In this document: positions 1 through 11,880 of the stretch, piece by piece
How positions within the stretch are numbered: the stretch's first letter is position 1
Layout: each line of letters begins with the position of its first letter
Assembly (NCBI RefSeq): GCF_000003195.3
Contig: NC_012873.2
Location: 47,091,166 to 47,155,165, forward strand
Reading direction: 5' to 3'
DNA length: 64,000 bases
Source of the DNA: Sorghum bicolor
Lineage: Eukaryota > Streptophyta > Magnoliopsida > Poales > Poaceae
Notes under the pieces: model-generated
The model's database searches: none
What the model saw: only the letters and a program-made list of their open reading frames with translations
Told to the model about the DNA's origin: nothing
Position numbers and translations under genes: made by a program

Positions 1-1340
1 CTTTCTCTGCATGCCATGATCTATGGACCCAAACTTTGGTCAGCAATGGCTGTGGGTTGTGACAATGTATGGAAGCAGATATCCAACTCTTTGCTCAGCA
101 ATGCCAGCCGCGTGCATGGAGGATTAGTCATTAGCTTTGGAACTAAGCTTTATTTTCTCGTTTCTATTTTTATGAGAAATAGACCACAAATAATGTCACA
201 CAACAGGCATATCATAGCATGAGGACACATACGCAATAGCACCAAACTCTAGCATTTGATCACCTATGGAAACTAAGGAACTCAATCTACCTCCCGCAGT
301 TTTTCAGGACATGTGCACCTTGGCCCACTTTTTTTTTTTGGAGAAGTGGCCCACAGATTTTGATTCTCCAATGACTAAGAATGCCTCGATACTCCAAATC
401 CAAACAACATAGATATCGAGACTGTTTCACGCGATTAGAAGAGTAATTCATCAGAAAAATGCCTAGACAACAGCACGGCGGAGCTGCATTCGATCGGAAA
501 TCCAAAAGCCTTGGCCCCGACTCTAAACCCGACGTCTCCCCTGTTCTGACGCCTCTAAACCAATCCAACTGCGGAACTTTGGGAAACCGAACCCAAAATA
601 GACCCCCAGGCGGACAAAAACGCGATTCGCCCACCAAAAAAACCTCCCAGACGAACCAAAACCTGTTCAGCGACTCAGAATCAGTCAATCAGAGGGGGGG
701 AAAGGGAAAACAGGAGCGGACTCCTCTCTCTCTCCTCCACAGGCGAAATTACCCGCAACACGACCCACATTTCGGCACGCAGGAGAGCGGAACGCGAACG
801 CAGACTAACCACCCTCCAGAAGCTCACGCCGCCGGGGGAGCAGATCGGGCGCTCCCTCCGAGTCCCGTGGTCCCCCCGATCGATCTTCGGAGAACCCGAT
901 GCAGCGGTCAGCCCCGGAACAGGGCGGCCTCCCCTCCTCCCTCTGAGCTCCTCGGCCGGAGGAACTGCCGGCACCGCCGCCCTCCGCTCCCTCCTCTTCC
1001 GCCCGCCGGAGCCGCGCGGAGGAGCGAAGGAAAGCGAGAGGGAAACGAACACCAGCGGAGGAGAGAGATAGATAGAGGGAGGCGGGAAGGAGGTTGGGTC
1101 GCTGCGACTTTGGGCGAGAGAGACACCACAGTCTATCTAGAGAGAGAAAAGAGAGAGCGGGGGGGAGAGAGAGTGGGTACTAGTAGCGGTACGAGCTGTA
1201 CAGATATGAGCCTCCGACTCCGACTGCCGTGTGGGCCCTCCACTCGTACAGGGCGCGTGCGATGCGATTGCGATGGCTTTCACCGGCAACGGCAAGGCGA
1301 CGAGGCCACGGCCAGCCGGCAAGCCCGGCACGTGTTTTTT
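1..1340 (-). other. Probable 5' end of a minus-strand host gene (promoter, leader, leader intron)
   Basis: No open frame here looks like a known protein. Read on the minus strand, the block has the build of a grass gene 5' end. There is a GC-rich upstream part (about 1180-1600), a CT-rich leader with GA/CT microsatellites near 1063-1090 and 1138-1175, and then a T-rich stretch typical of a leader intron. A donor-like GGCGTGAG sits near 830. A polypyrimidine-poor acceptor-like site (cccacag) precedes 46, and an ATGGC start context reads from 17 towards the left edge (M-A-C-R-E). The product lies outside the window. The layout is inference from composition; the splice sites are guesses. It could instead be a CpG-rich fragment with no gene. 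Confidence 0.35.
1329..1334. promoter_or_regulatory. G-box CACGTG
   Basis: This palindromic CACGTG lies in the presumed promoter of the left-edge minus-strand gene, about 150-200 bp upstream of the CT-rich leader. G-boxes bind bHLH and bZIP factors in plants. One hexamer alone is weak evidence. Confidence 0.25.
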
Positions 1341-1659
1341 ACCTCGCACCGAGGAGGGGGGCCCACTGGCAGAAGCTGGAACCGCGTGCGGTTGAGGACG
1401 GCCTGGCGGGCGGCCGCGCGCCACCACCTGTCGCCTCGCGCATGCCTTTATTTGCCTGCCCGATTCGCCGCCCGCGGCCGTTCAAGGCCTTCCGCTTCTG
1501 CGCCCGCCTCGCGGGTGGCAGGAAGTGATGGCGCGCCTCGCGGATCGGACGGCTGGGCAGGACCCGAATTCGGTGGGTGGCAGCGAATCTTGGAGCGTTA
1601 TGCAAGTCAGGGGTTTGGTAGGGTCCGCGGGGGTTTTTACAGCAGGTACGGCACTGCGG

Positions 1660-2999
1660 CTGCACAGATCGATACGAATCTTCCACTTTTAAACTCGTAC
1701 AAAGAAAAGACAGACCTGAAACATCGATTCAAGGGGAGTGGGGTCGACACTCAGAGCAGTGTTGTACTATTTTCGACTCAACAAGGTTCTAGTCTCTATT
1801 TCACTGTCGAATAGTTTGACAGCAAACACTGAAAGATAGAAAAAAGTCTATATTGCCTTCTTTTATTATTATACCTTATATCATTAATATTAGTGTATGT
1901 ATATCACTATCTACACTGAAGGTCAAATATCTCAAACGTATTTATTATAGTAGGCACCTTTCAATACGACTGGCAAGTTTAAAGCATATATTACTCTTTG
2001 CTCACTTAAGATGCCTTCATTGTTTCATCATATCACTTATGTCCATCGCTATGCTATGAGGTGCTCACTACCTTACGCTGCTCTACATCTTGCTTGTGCA
2101 GTCCATCACATGCAAAATCCTACTACTACCGCTCTGACAAATGCTTGTCGCCTCTACACCCTCCAGTGACCGCCTATAAGAATATGCATGCACTCGCCGC
2201 CATGTTATACTTAGTCCCTACCAACACTCTTTGCTTCATGCCCACACACTTTGTCGCACGAAAGAAGTCTACCACCACCACTTCGACCACTGCATTGACC
2301 ACCTCTATCCTACCTGCAACCCATCTAAGAAGGCGCTCATGTTCATCGCCACTACTTTCTCTCTATGTTGTCTACCTCAATCATTTGTACTCATGTCTCA
2401 TTGCATGCTCATTTTCCACATGTTATCAAAGTAGTCACGTAGGAGTGTGCGGATGGAACGCTATAGCGGAGCTATTTGATCTGAAGAACAATTGGCTAGA
2501 GGGTACAGACAATTGGATGGGCCAAATATCATAGAAACGTGCCAAACGACATATGGAAGAATCCTTCCTAATTTAATATTAAGTGTAGATATAGATTGAT
2601 ACCACCAGATCTTGACATATTTTGATATTAAAACTCCTCTTGGCAAAATTAGCTACCAACATGAACAAAAACTTGACGATGATTGAGATATAAGGTGCAC
2701 ATAGAAGTTTAGGTGTACCTAAAATTGAAGGTATAATGAATGTTAAACTCTTTAAACGAGTTAGATATTTAGAGAAAATATTGGTCACGCTAATTTAGTA
2801 AAGATTCATAGCTAAATCCCATTAATTATAGAGTATCAGAATGTTAAATAATGATGACTATAGCCTTCAATGTAGTTAGTATACATATGAAAGTTGTGAT
2901 GGTACAATTTCCAACAAATAATATTAGATAAGGAGTCTAGAGCCATTATGTTTGCATACAACTGCTTGCATTAGGTAGGCTTGTGCATTGCATTTTACC
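1660..2999. repeat. Tandem unit 1 of a diverged non-coding duplication
   Basis: This 1.34-kb AT-rich unit starts near cacagatcgatacg and ends near gcattgcattttacct. It is repeated immediately downstream in the same orientation (3013-4601). Shared landmarks in order are the phrase aaaagtctatatt, the block around catgcactcgccgccatgt, a well-conserved segment around 2531-2700 (catagaaacgtgccaaacgac), and the end phrase gtgcattgcattttac. Several short open frames occur, but stops and indels differ between the copies, so they are not conserved proteins. I do not recognise the family and see no terminal repeats or tails. Confidence 0.7.
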
Positions 3000-3012
3000 T
3001 GTCATTGAGCCC

Positions 3013-4601
3013 TTTGGGCTGCACAGATCTATCGGATGTCCCACATTTAACTCATATAAGGAAAAGACAGGAGAGATAGGGTACAATGCAGCGATATAGG
3101 AGACCCCAAACATCCATTCAAAGCTAGTGGGCTAATTATGACATTTAACTGTCATGGAGCTACTCTTGGATATGTATTTTTGACTTAATAAGGTTGTCGC
3201 CTTTATTTCAATGTCAAATGGTTCGACGACTAATATTTGAAAATGAAAAAGTCTATATTACCCACTTTTATTGTCGTAGTTATAAAATATCAAAATGTAC
3301 ACATGCTTTTAGTATAAACTAGCTAGCTATTATGTACATATTCATACATACAACAGTGAAGAGAGACCTAGCATGCCTAAGACTAATAATGAGCCTAAAA
3401 CATAAATTTATGATAATTGCAAGTCATTTTGTTAATAATGTTTATCCGTATATATTTATAATGTCTCTTATCAATGCATAAGCCATCGCCCCACCTTGCT
3501 GCAGTAACCTCATAGCAATGCACCGCTATCCCCAACTACATTGGAGGTTGAATGTCGAGAACCCATTTACCATAGTGGTACCTTCAATGTGACTAGTAAG
3601 CCTGAAGTATAGGACACTCTCTGCTCACCTTAGATGCATTCACCATTTCATTGTATCACCCATATTTGTCGCTATGCTGCCCACTTCAGGTGCTCACTAT
3701 GTTGCGCTACTCTTATATCTTCCTTGCGTAGTCCATCGCATGCTTCCCTACTACTCTTGCCTCAAACGTGCCTGCTACCTCTACACCCTCTAGTGACCTC
3801 CTACAAGAATATGCATGCACCCATCGCCATGTCATCCCTATCAACACTCCCTGCTTCATGCCCACATACTTTGTCGCACGATGAGTCTACAACCACCACT
3901 TTGACCATTGTATTGACAACCTCTATCTTGCCGACAACCCATCTAAGGAGGCACTTATGTTCGCCGTCATTACTTCCTCATGTTTTCTACTTCATTTCTA
4001 CTCATGTCTAATTGCATGATGCCTTATCAAAGTAGCCAGGTAGGAATGTGCTGATGGAGCACCTACAATGAAGCTATTTAGAATGTGATCTAAAGAACAA
4101 TTGGCTAGAGGGTGCGCACAACTAGATGACCCAATATCATAGAAATGTGCCAAACGACATATGGAAGAATCCTTCCTAATTTAATTTTAAGTGTAGATAT
4201 AGATTGATACCATCAGATCTTGACACATTTTGATATTAAAACTCGTATCGGCAAAATTAGCTGCCAACATGAAAAATTAGACAATGATTGAGATGTAAGG
4301 TGGACATCAAATTTTGGGTGTAGCTAAAGTTGGAGGTATAATGATCTTAAGCTCTTTATACGAGTTAGATAATTAGAGAAAATGTTGATCATTCTAATTG
4401 AGTGAAGGTTCATAGCTATATCCCATTATAGAGTATTAAAATTCTAAATTATGATGATTATAGCTTTCATGTAGTTAGTATACACATGAAAGTTGTGATG
4501 GTACAATTTCTAACAAATAATATTAGACAAGGTAGTCTAGAGTCATTATGGTTGCATATGGCTACTTGCATTAGATAGGCTTGTGCATTGCATTTTACTA
4601 G
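3013..4601. repeat. Tandem unit 2 of the same duplication
   Basis: This second copy is offset 1,353 bp from unit 1 at its left end and 1,607 bp at its right end. It therefore carries about 250 bp that unit 1 lacks, roughly within 3290-3480. The best-conserved stretch is 4138-4300 against 2531-2700. Divergence looks like 10-20% by eye, so the duplication is old. Nothing in it resembles a known transposon terminus. Confidence 0.7.
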
Positions 4602-5317
4602 TGTTTGATTGCCAGAGAGGCGTGTATGAAAGCTTCCATGATGCTCAAAGCAATTCAAGTGATACCTTAGCTAGTAGGCAATATTTGATCGTATGAGGCA
4701 ACGTAGGTCTGCACAAGCTAATGGGGGCCATGAAAATGGGATCTCCTCACTTGACCCACCTATACTAGAATATGGAGGTGATCATGTACAACAAAATATA
4801 AGCAAACAAACACAATCTTAAAGAACGTGCATATGTGCACCACAACAAATATGAACACATTGCATATGCTTAATTATGTTGGCTTAGTGTTGTCTTAGGT
4901 TATGTTGCATATGGGCTAGTGCAAGCAGCTAATTGTTGCATATGAATAGGAGAAAAACCAGATTAATATGGGCATTGACATAAATTTGTCTAGTACTATT
5001 TGATAAGAACTAGCAAATACCTAGCACACTATGACATGTTGTGATGGGGCTTTCATAATGAATTCTAGTAGGATGATTCAATATGATTCCATCAAGCATT
5101 GAATTCTCTTTATGGAGACAAGTATATTTGAATCAATTTGGAAAATATATGGCCTTAAGCGCATGAACAACAATTTTATATCTAAGGAGGCCTATGTGGG
5201 ACTATAGGTTTACTGCTGAGTTGCCATTACCAAAGGGATTTTTTGGAATTCATTGGGAACAAAATGGAACTACAATGGGATAGGCAAACTCCTAGGAATC
5301 AAAGTTATATATATGCT
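4602..5317. other. AT-rich stretch, nothing recognised
   Basis: I see no gene, repeat terminus or RNA structure in this 0.7-kb AT-rich stretch. Confidence 0.5.
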
Positions 5318-5329
5318 AATGACTGGAGT

Positions 5330-5567
5330 CAGTGGCGGAGCCAGAAATTTTATAGAGCCTGGGCGAGATATAACCAATGACAAAACCACCATCTATTATG
5401 CTATACATCCACTTAAAATAATAAGATGTTTTAGCATTTATAAATAGTATTTGTTATGCACTTAGATACACACGATCTCTTTGCATGCTCATACAACTAA
5501 TGTATCAGCAGCAAACAGCAGAAGGAGCCCGGCCACCTGCCTAGGGTGGTCGGGCCTTGGCTCCGCC
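5330..5567. mobile_element. 238-bp inverted-repeat element (MITE-like)
   Basis: The ends are inverted repeats: TGGCGGAGCCA at 5333-5343 and its exact reverse complement at 5558-5568. The element is flanked by an exact direct repeat AATGACTGGAGT at 5318-5329 and 5568-5579, so the insertion left a clean long target duplication. It has no coding capacity. A long duplication (9-12 bp) would fit a Mutator-like origin better than Stowaway or Tourist, which give 2-3 bp. The family is not assigned. Confidence 0.75.
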
Positions 5568-6896
5568 AATGACTGGAGTTGAGTTTACGGGATCTCTACT
5601 TGTAAATTGAATTCACATCTTAGTAAATTAATCTTTTTTCAATCCTATAGTACTGTAACACCCTAAAAATTTATCTGCAAATTAGTAAATTGGCATAATT
5701 ATAGGAATTATTTAACAACTTGATTAGGCAAAATAATAATTTTTGAATTATCTAAAATAAACTATAAGGTCTAGAAACATGAAATGTTGCATTCATGCTG
5801 GTGCATATTATTTTGTTTGATTGTAGGACTAGGTTGTTTGATTTTGAAATTCAATTGGTTGAAATTTTATCCAAATTTACAGCTCTGAAAATTTAAAAGA
5901 GTTTTCTCTTTTGTATCCACCCCTACACCCAGATCTGGACTAGCACAAACCCTGGCCAAGCTCCCCCCCACGCTCGGCCCTTGGCCTTGGGCTGTTGGCG
6001 GCCCAGCTCCCTCTCCCGCAGCACGCGCGTGGCCCAGTGGCGTGGCGCGCTCAGCCGCGGTTAGCCCGCACGCACCCTCCCCCTTCTCCCCTCTCTCTGC
6101 GCTGTAGGGCCCACTTGTCGGCGCTCTTCCACTCCCTCCCTCTCTCGCCGCGCCATGGGGTCCGCCCGTCAGCGTCTCCCCCTTTCTTCCCCGCCAAGCC
6201 GTGAACGCCGGAGCGAGCATTCATACCCCTTCTTCAACACCGATTGATGGATGCCATCAATCGGGGCGTCATCAAGCCTCTTGACGCCGAGCTTAATCGC
6301 CTGCATGCGTGCCCCCTCAACGCCCCTGCTCGCCCTATAAAACCCCAGGTCGAGCCCCTCTTGCTGCCCCTAGCCACCACCGGAGCACGGCATCCCCCCC
6401 TACCTCGGTTCTTCTTGCTCGAGTGGCCCAGAGCTGCCGAAGAGCGCCTCAGAGCATTGTCGGGCCACGCCGCAGCCGTTGGCCCCTATCTCCCCTTCGT
6501 TTTGGTCTTGGTTACCATGATTTCAAGCTCACCGACGTGTTTTTCTCTTCCCAGTCCGCCTCGTCCGTGGCCACACTGCTCGGAGCCTCCCCAGACGCTG
6601 CGAGCACCTTCAACGGAACCGCGGTACCTCCCCGATGCTCCCCATACCTTTAATCGCGAGCTTAGGGTATTATAATGCCGAATTCGAAGCTTCCCGAGGG
6701 CGCGGCAATGGCGCCGCTGCGGGGCTGTCGTTCTGATGTGCTCCCCACCTTTTCTTTTTACTCTATCGCGTTCGTCTCGTCGCGCTCGTCACCCTGGTAT
6801 CCTTCTTTTGATCTGGCGTGGCCGGGAACGCGATTCCGGCGAGCGCCGTGGAGCTCACCTCGTCGGTAGCAATGGCGCCGCCGCAGACGGCCCTGG

Positions 6897-8933
6897 TGAA
6901 AGCCCTAGTTTTGTTTTGGATAATTGATGAAACCCTAGTAGTAACCTCTATACTAAGTGTGTGTAGACTTAATGAGGATGGTACATGCCAAGTGATGGAG
7001 CAAGTGATGATCATTGTGATGATGGTGATGACCACAAGATGATCAAGTGCTCAACTTGAAAAGAAGAAAGAGAAAAACAAAACCCAATGGAGATCAAGGC
7101 AAAGGTATTGCTTAGGGTTTTGGTTTTGGTGATCAAGACACCATAGAGGGTGTGATCACATTTAGGATAGATAGCCGTATTATAAAGAGGGGAATTCTTT
7201 GGCAAAGCGGTTATCAAGTGCCACTAGGTGTCATTGTTCATGTGCATGCATTTAGAACCTAGTGAGCTAACTTAACCCCTTTGAAGAAAATGATTGTGAA
7301 AATGCTAACACACGTGCACATGTTGGTTCACACTTTGTGGTGTTAGCACACTTTGAGAAGAAGGTGGAGTTTGAAGGGTAGAGAGAGGATGGGTTCCTCG
7401 CTCCCCTCCCGCCGAGCTTGCGAGGCAGGATTTGGCGCTTTTTGAGAAAATGAAGTGCATATTTTCTATTGCACCGGTGGAAAATTGGAGAAGTCGTGGG
7501 AGTGTTTCTCACTCACCGGACGCTGGCCGTGGAAGCACCGGACGCTGAGCCTACACGTCTGGTATACTGTGGTGCTTGGCTCGGCTAGGGTTAAGCATCG
7601 GACAATGAGCACCGGACGCAGGGTAGCTCCTGTTCATGCGTCCAGTGCTATCTGACTTCTACGAGTAAAACCTGACTGAGAGCACCGGACGCTAAAGGTG
7701 CGTTCGGTGGGGTGCGTCCAGTGTCCACGCGTTTTGCAAACCTCTCTGGGTATGAGTCCGGTGAGCACTAGACGGTCCGGTGCTCAGCGTCCGGTGACCC
7801 CGTGAGTTTGCAGTTCTTCCTGAGTTTAAGTCCGTTGAGGACCGGATGAGTCTGGTGTGGACTCACTGTGAGTCTGGTGCTGTGATCACAGGGAGACTCA
7901 CGTTGGCTGCAACGGTCAGATTTCAAATGGTCGATTTGTTCAAGGCACCGGACGCTGTCTCATTAGGCACCGGACGCGTCCGGTGTAACATGAAGAGCGT
8001 CCGGTGGCCCCTTTTTAGCCTAGTGAAAGAGCCAACGACTCTATTTGTTTGAGGGGTCTATAAATAGTTGTTGGCCGGCTTGGGACTCAGACTCTTGGCA
8101 TTCTAGCATACTTGACATCCTTGTGAGCCTAAGCAAACATCTCCCACTCATCTTCTTCATAGATTATTCATCTTTGTGAGATTGGTAGTGATTCCAAGTG
8201 CATTTGCTTGAGTGATTGCATCTAGTGGCACTTGGGGATCGATTTGGCTGTGGTTTTCTTGTTACTCTTGGTGGTTGCCGCCACCTAGAGGGCTTGGAGC
8301 AGCGGAGGAGCATTGGCACGAGTTGGTGATTGTTCGTGTCCATCTCCCGGTGATTGTGAGGGGTCATGTAGCTTCCCCGGCGGAGAGCCGAAAGGTAACT
8401 CTAGTGGATTGCTCGTGTCATTGAGGTACCTCACTTGTGGGTAGGTTCTTGCGGTGTCCTAGTGAGGACGAGGTTCGTGCTACACCTCTTAGCCGCCGAA
8501 CCACCAAGTGTTGGTCGACACAACGGGGACGTAGCGTGCCGGCAAGCACGTGAACCTCGGGAGAAAATTGTGTGTCTCCATTGTGATTGTTCATTGGATT
8601 TCTCCTAGTGATTGGACTTCATATTATTGATTGGTTCATTCCCTCTATGCGGCGGTATAAAGATCAAACCCTCTCTCTTACATTCCCGCAATCTAGAGTA
8701 GCTTCCTTACTTGTATAGAAACTTTAGATAGCTCTCTAGTGTAAGTAGTAACATAGCTCTTGTGTGCCTAGTGATCATATCAACTAAAATTGTTGGATAG
8801 GTGGCTTGCAAACACCCCGTTAGAGCTAGAGCAAATAGCTTCGCTTTGTTATTTACTAACCTCTTGCTCTAGTGAGTTTGTAGAATTTTTAAATAGGCTA
8901 TTCACCCCCCTCTAGCCATATTAGGACCTTTCA
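6897..8933 (+). mobile_element. Copia (Sirevirus-type) solo LTR nested in the outer LTR
   Basis: It begins TGAAAGCCCTAG and ends ATTAGGACCTTTCA, with perfect terminal TGAAAG/CTTTCA inverted ends. Start and end both resemble the copia LTRs at 34281 and 52172 (same gataattgatgaaacc start, same ctctagccat...aggacct end). The flanks cctgg (6892-6896) and cctag (8934-8938) form a target duplication with one mismatch. A TATA box TATAAATA lies at 8059-8066. No internal domain remains. Its middle differs from the other copia LTRs by a dense CACCGGACGC motif cluster, so it belongs to a different subfamily. Confidence 0.8.
7514..8008. repeat. Cluster of CACCGGACGC / GCGTCCGGTG motifs
   Basis: About fifteen exact or near copies of CACCGGACGC, in both orientations, fall in about 500 bp of LTR upstream of the TATA box at 8059. 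They include a perfect 18-bp palindrome, CACCGGACGCGTCCGGTG, at 7968-7985. Spacing is irregular, so this is a dispersed motif cluster, not a tandem satellite. Its position in the LTR promoter suggests protein binding or a structured transcript; that is inference. Confidence 0.75.
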
Positions 8934-10872
8934 CCTAGCTCAGGGGCGTTCCCCCTCCTTTCTCCCCAGAGCCGTTCGATCTGGTTCTAACGACCCAGAT
9001 TACATACCCCTTTGGGGTTATGTAACCAGTCCACAGTGGATGCGGTCCACAGCCGCTCTGTCAGCCGGTCCACACGCACCGCGGTGGACCGAGCCAACCC
9101 CAACCTGCCACGTGGCCCCCTGTCGGCTAGCGACGCGGTCAGCCGTGGACCGCTGAGCGGTTTTGCACTTTAACCCCCCTGTTTCAAGTAAATTAACCCA
9201 CAGTCCAACCTAGTTCAAAAGTATTTCTTTTTAATCTTGTTTTCTTTTGTTTTAAACCCTACACTTTTCTATAATAGTGAGCACAGTCCAGAACTATTAG
9301 AAAACTCGGTTTTAATTCTTTTAAATTCGTTTTTGATTCAGTTTATTCATAGAAATGCCATTCAACTTGTTTTATGCATAACTTTCACGTTTTAAGTCCG
9401 ATTAGAGTTATTCTTTCGCTCATGTGTTCGTAGAAATGCGTAGAATAGATTTATATATTTCTCAGTCACTGTTTTTACTGGTTGGTGTACTATTCTAATA
9501 GAACTCTATTTGTATGCATGTGATGACTGGATTGGATGCTTGATTGGTGTTTTGATCATGAATAGAAGGAGATCAGGTTGGGGTTGTTGAGGAGCAGTTT
9601 GTTGAAGTCTACCAGGAGGAAACTTTTGAGGAAGGCAAGTGTAACAAAGGCTACCTTGTACCTATGAATATTATTTAATTCATACATATGCATGTGTCTA
9701 AATTGAAATGCCTATAAGGACTTTACCTAGATAATTTTGTACCATATATCCTTGATACCCATGGGAAGGTGTGCATTTATTTAGATAGCTGCTGCTACGG
9801 GAAAACCTAGGTTAATAAATTAACCTGATTAATTGGTATATGAAGTATGATAAAATATGTTCTAGTAACTTGGTTTAGGGGGCTAGAGCTTGGGTTTTGA
9901 ATGCTCTAGATTCCTCTCCATAAGGACTTAATCCTGAAGCGGCCACCCAGGAGGTCACGTACAATCTCGAGAGTTAAATGGCTCTGACCTTAATCATATA
10001 ACCAGTATGTCTCTAGCAAATTAGTAGTTACCGAAAGGCGCTAGAGGGGGTGCCTTGTGGTGTATAGGTGTCTCTCCTACCATGGTGTGTACAGTGTCGT
10101 GACCACATGTGCCTCTTGAAGGAGGTCATCTATGCACACTTGCCACTGAAACCTCGCGGCTACTATTTTGTTAGGGTGACTAGTGAAAGGTTAAGTAGTG
10201 AAACCCTTTCACACTTCCTCGGGAGAAGTGGTGTGGGCCTTGCAAACGCCGACTCTAGGGAATCACGGCTCGGGGGTAAAGTTGCACAATTTCTGCAGAA
10301 ATCTAAAACCTATTATAACAGTCGAGCTCTCGGTCATGAGCGGCCTGGATCCTTCTTGGTTAGCAGTTACTTGGTCTCACTGAGGAAAAGTATTAATTTT
10401 GATTAAAACTTATGCAACCAGGGCTGGATTATCATTAAAAGTAGAAAGTCTTGGGTAATAAAATATGACCAACTAAAAATGCTAACCGCTGTTAAATTGA
10501 GTCAAGCCTTTGAGCCTTCATATACCCCTATGTTATACTTGCTAAGCATGGTGCGCTTACACTTGTTTATATTTCAATGAAAATCCTGGATGGGTAACAG
10601 ATGTTTGTTATGAGGAGTTCCCTGAAGATGTCCAGGACTTCTAGAGTGCTGGAGTTCACCAGTTGGTGTCCCTGTGGCAACAAGGGCTTAGCTTTCCGCT
10701 TTGTGTAATAATGTTGCCTGTGAGCAAGACTATATGAGATGTTATGATGATTATGTGATGTAATAAAGTACTTTACTTTGATATATTTACAATTTGTGAT
10801 AATATGTGTGTTTGGACATCCTGGGCGCACATATTTGAGTGCTTGGTTTTGTTATCAAAACTAGGTGCGACA

Positions 10873-11316
10873 AATACAATGCTTGCCCAAGGATGCTAAG
10901 TTTATCAAAATGTTAAAACATGCCCCTTTACAAATGATATAATCAGAAATATAAAACTAGAACAAACAAATAAGAAATCATAGTGTCATTACCCGTAATT
11001 AGAGGATGGAAATCGATGCTATCCTATAAAGAATAGGAGGCTCCACAAACATATTCATGGTAGTACCAAAGTACATCTCTCATACAAGTATAGGAGATGC
11101 CACCAATGGATTCTCATAGTTTGAAGTTGTTGTCTAGCTCTCAAAACCTACACATGAAATTCAAATTAGAACCAATGTTGTGATTTATGTAGGACATGAA
11201 GGAAATAAAGCATGGAGGATAGAGTATACATGATGGAGGAAGAGAGAAGGCTAGGGGTGTGGGCAAAGCATCACACAGACCAAGCCTGTGTCATTTGCCT
11301 ATCATGAAAACATAAT
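10873..11316. other. Spacer between the outer LTR and the PIF element
   Basis: This is AT-rich DNA with no gene or repeat end that I recognise. Confidence 0.5.
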
Positions 11317-11319
11317 TGA

Positions 11320-11331
11320 GGCTTCGTTTGG
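11320..11331 (+). repeat. PIF/Harbinger left terminal inverted repeat
   Basis: GGCTTCGTTTGG pairs with CCAAACGAAGCC at 31406-31417. Similarity beyond 12 bp fades quickly. Confidence 0.7.
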
Positions 11332-11722
11332 ATAGGGCGGGTTAGGTGTGGATTGGGGGCCAAACCCGGCCATTGGTGGATCCTATCCTCGCTGGGAGGA
11401 CAACCCACGCGAGTGCAAAATTCGCATTTGGGAAGACGTGGATGGGAGCGAATCCAACTCTATCCCCCTCAAACCGCGTGGGTCTCGCGCATCTCCACTC
11501 GTGGCCGGGAACGTCTCCACGTGAGTCCGTGTCGGTCTCGCGTCGCTCCTCTCCCAGAAGGCGGCACCAACGCTGACGCTCCGCTCCGCTCCGCGACCGA
11601 GACCAGCAGCGGCCAGTGGATCAGGTGCGCCTCCACCAGCCCACGTCCTCCATCTCCTCCTTCCAATCCCTTTCCCTTTTCCTCATCTCTTTTCTTCCTA
11701 GGATTGGAGTCAGATCGAGACG

Positions 11723-11880
11723 ATGGCAAGATTCTGGGGTCTCCAAGATCGTGTGGTGACCGACACGGAGTGCATCCATGAGTTCGTGCCCTACGAGGGT
11801 GACACCGTGTCCAGAAACTTCGCCGTCGTCAACCACAACATCTTCTCGAGCTCCGACCTCCTACGCATCGATCTCACGGT
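11723..11880 (+). CDS. Unrecognised exon near the left end of the PIF element
   Basis: An ATGGC start at 11723 opens a frame beginning M-A-R-F-W-G-L-Q-D. It runs to a good splice donor (acg|gtacgc) near 11881. A pyrimidine-rich leader precedes it (11640-11700). I do not recognise the peptide, and it does not look like the PIF transposase N-terminus, which starts near 13111. A possible acceptor (tttgctgcag) lies near 12073. It could be a leader exon of the transposase transcript, a captured host exon, or non-coding. Confidence 0.3.

Larger units (their letters stand above)
5654..10872 (+). mobile_element. Old solo LTR (outer), interrupted by a copia-type solo LTR
   Basis: The sequence starts TGTAACACCCTAAAAA and ends AGGTGCGACA. 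The flanks agtac (5649-5653) and aatac (10873-10877) match at four of five bases, as expected for an aged target duplication. Without the 2,037-bp insertion at 6897-8933 the LTR is about 3.2 kb, similar in size and end sequences to the minus-strand LTR at 26589-30054. A TATA-like CCCTATAAAA lies near 6334. No internal gag or pol exists, so this is a solo LTR left by recombination between two LTRs. The open frames in the GC-rich part (5995-6869) look like LTR leader, not genes. Confidence 0.65.

Noticed and set aside
459..1814. A 451-codon plus-strand open frame near the left edge
   Set aside because: Low-complexity Arg/Pro/Gly composition, no domain, and it lies antisense to what looks like a promoter and leader. 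Long frames are expected in GC-rich DNA.
2061..2534. Ser/Thr-rich open frame in the tandem unit, with a shorter counterpart at 3634-4011
   Set aside because: The two copies differ by frameshifts and stops rather than by silent changes, so there is no sign of protein conservation.
2534..4601. MITE or Helitron ends for the tandem unit
   Set aside because: No inverted termini, no target duplication and no CTRR hairpin at the unit borders.
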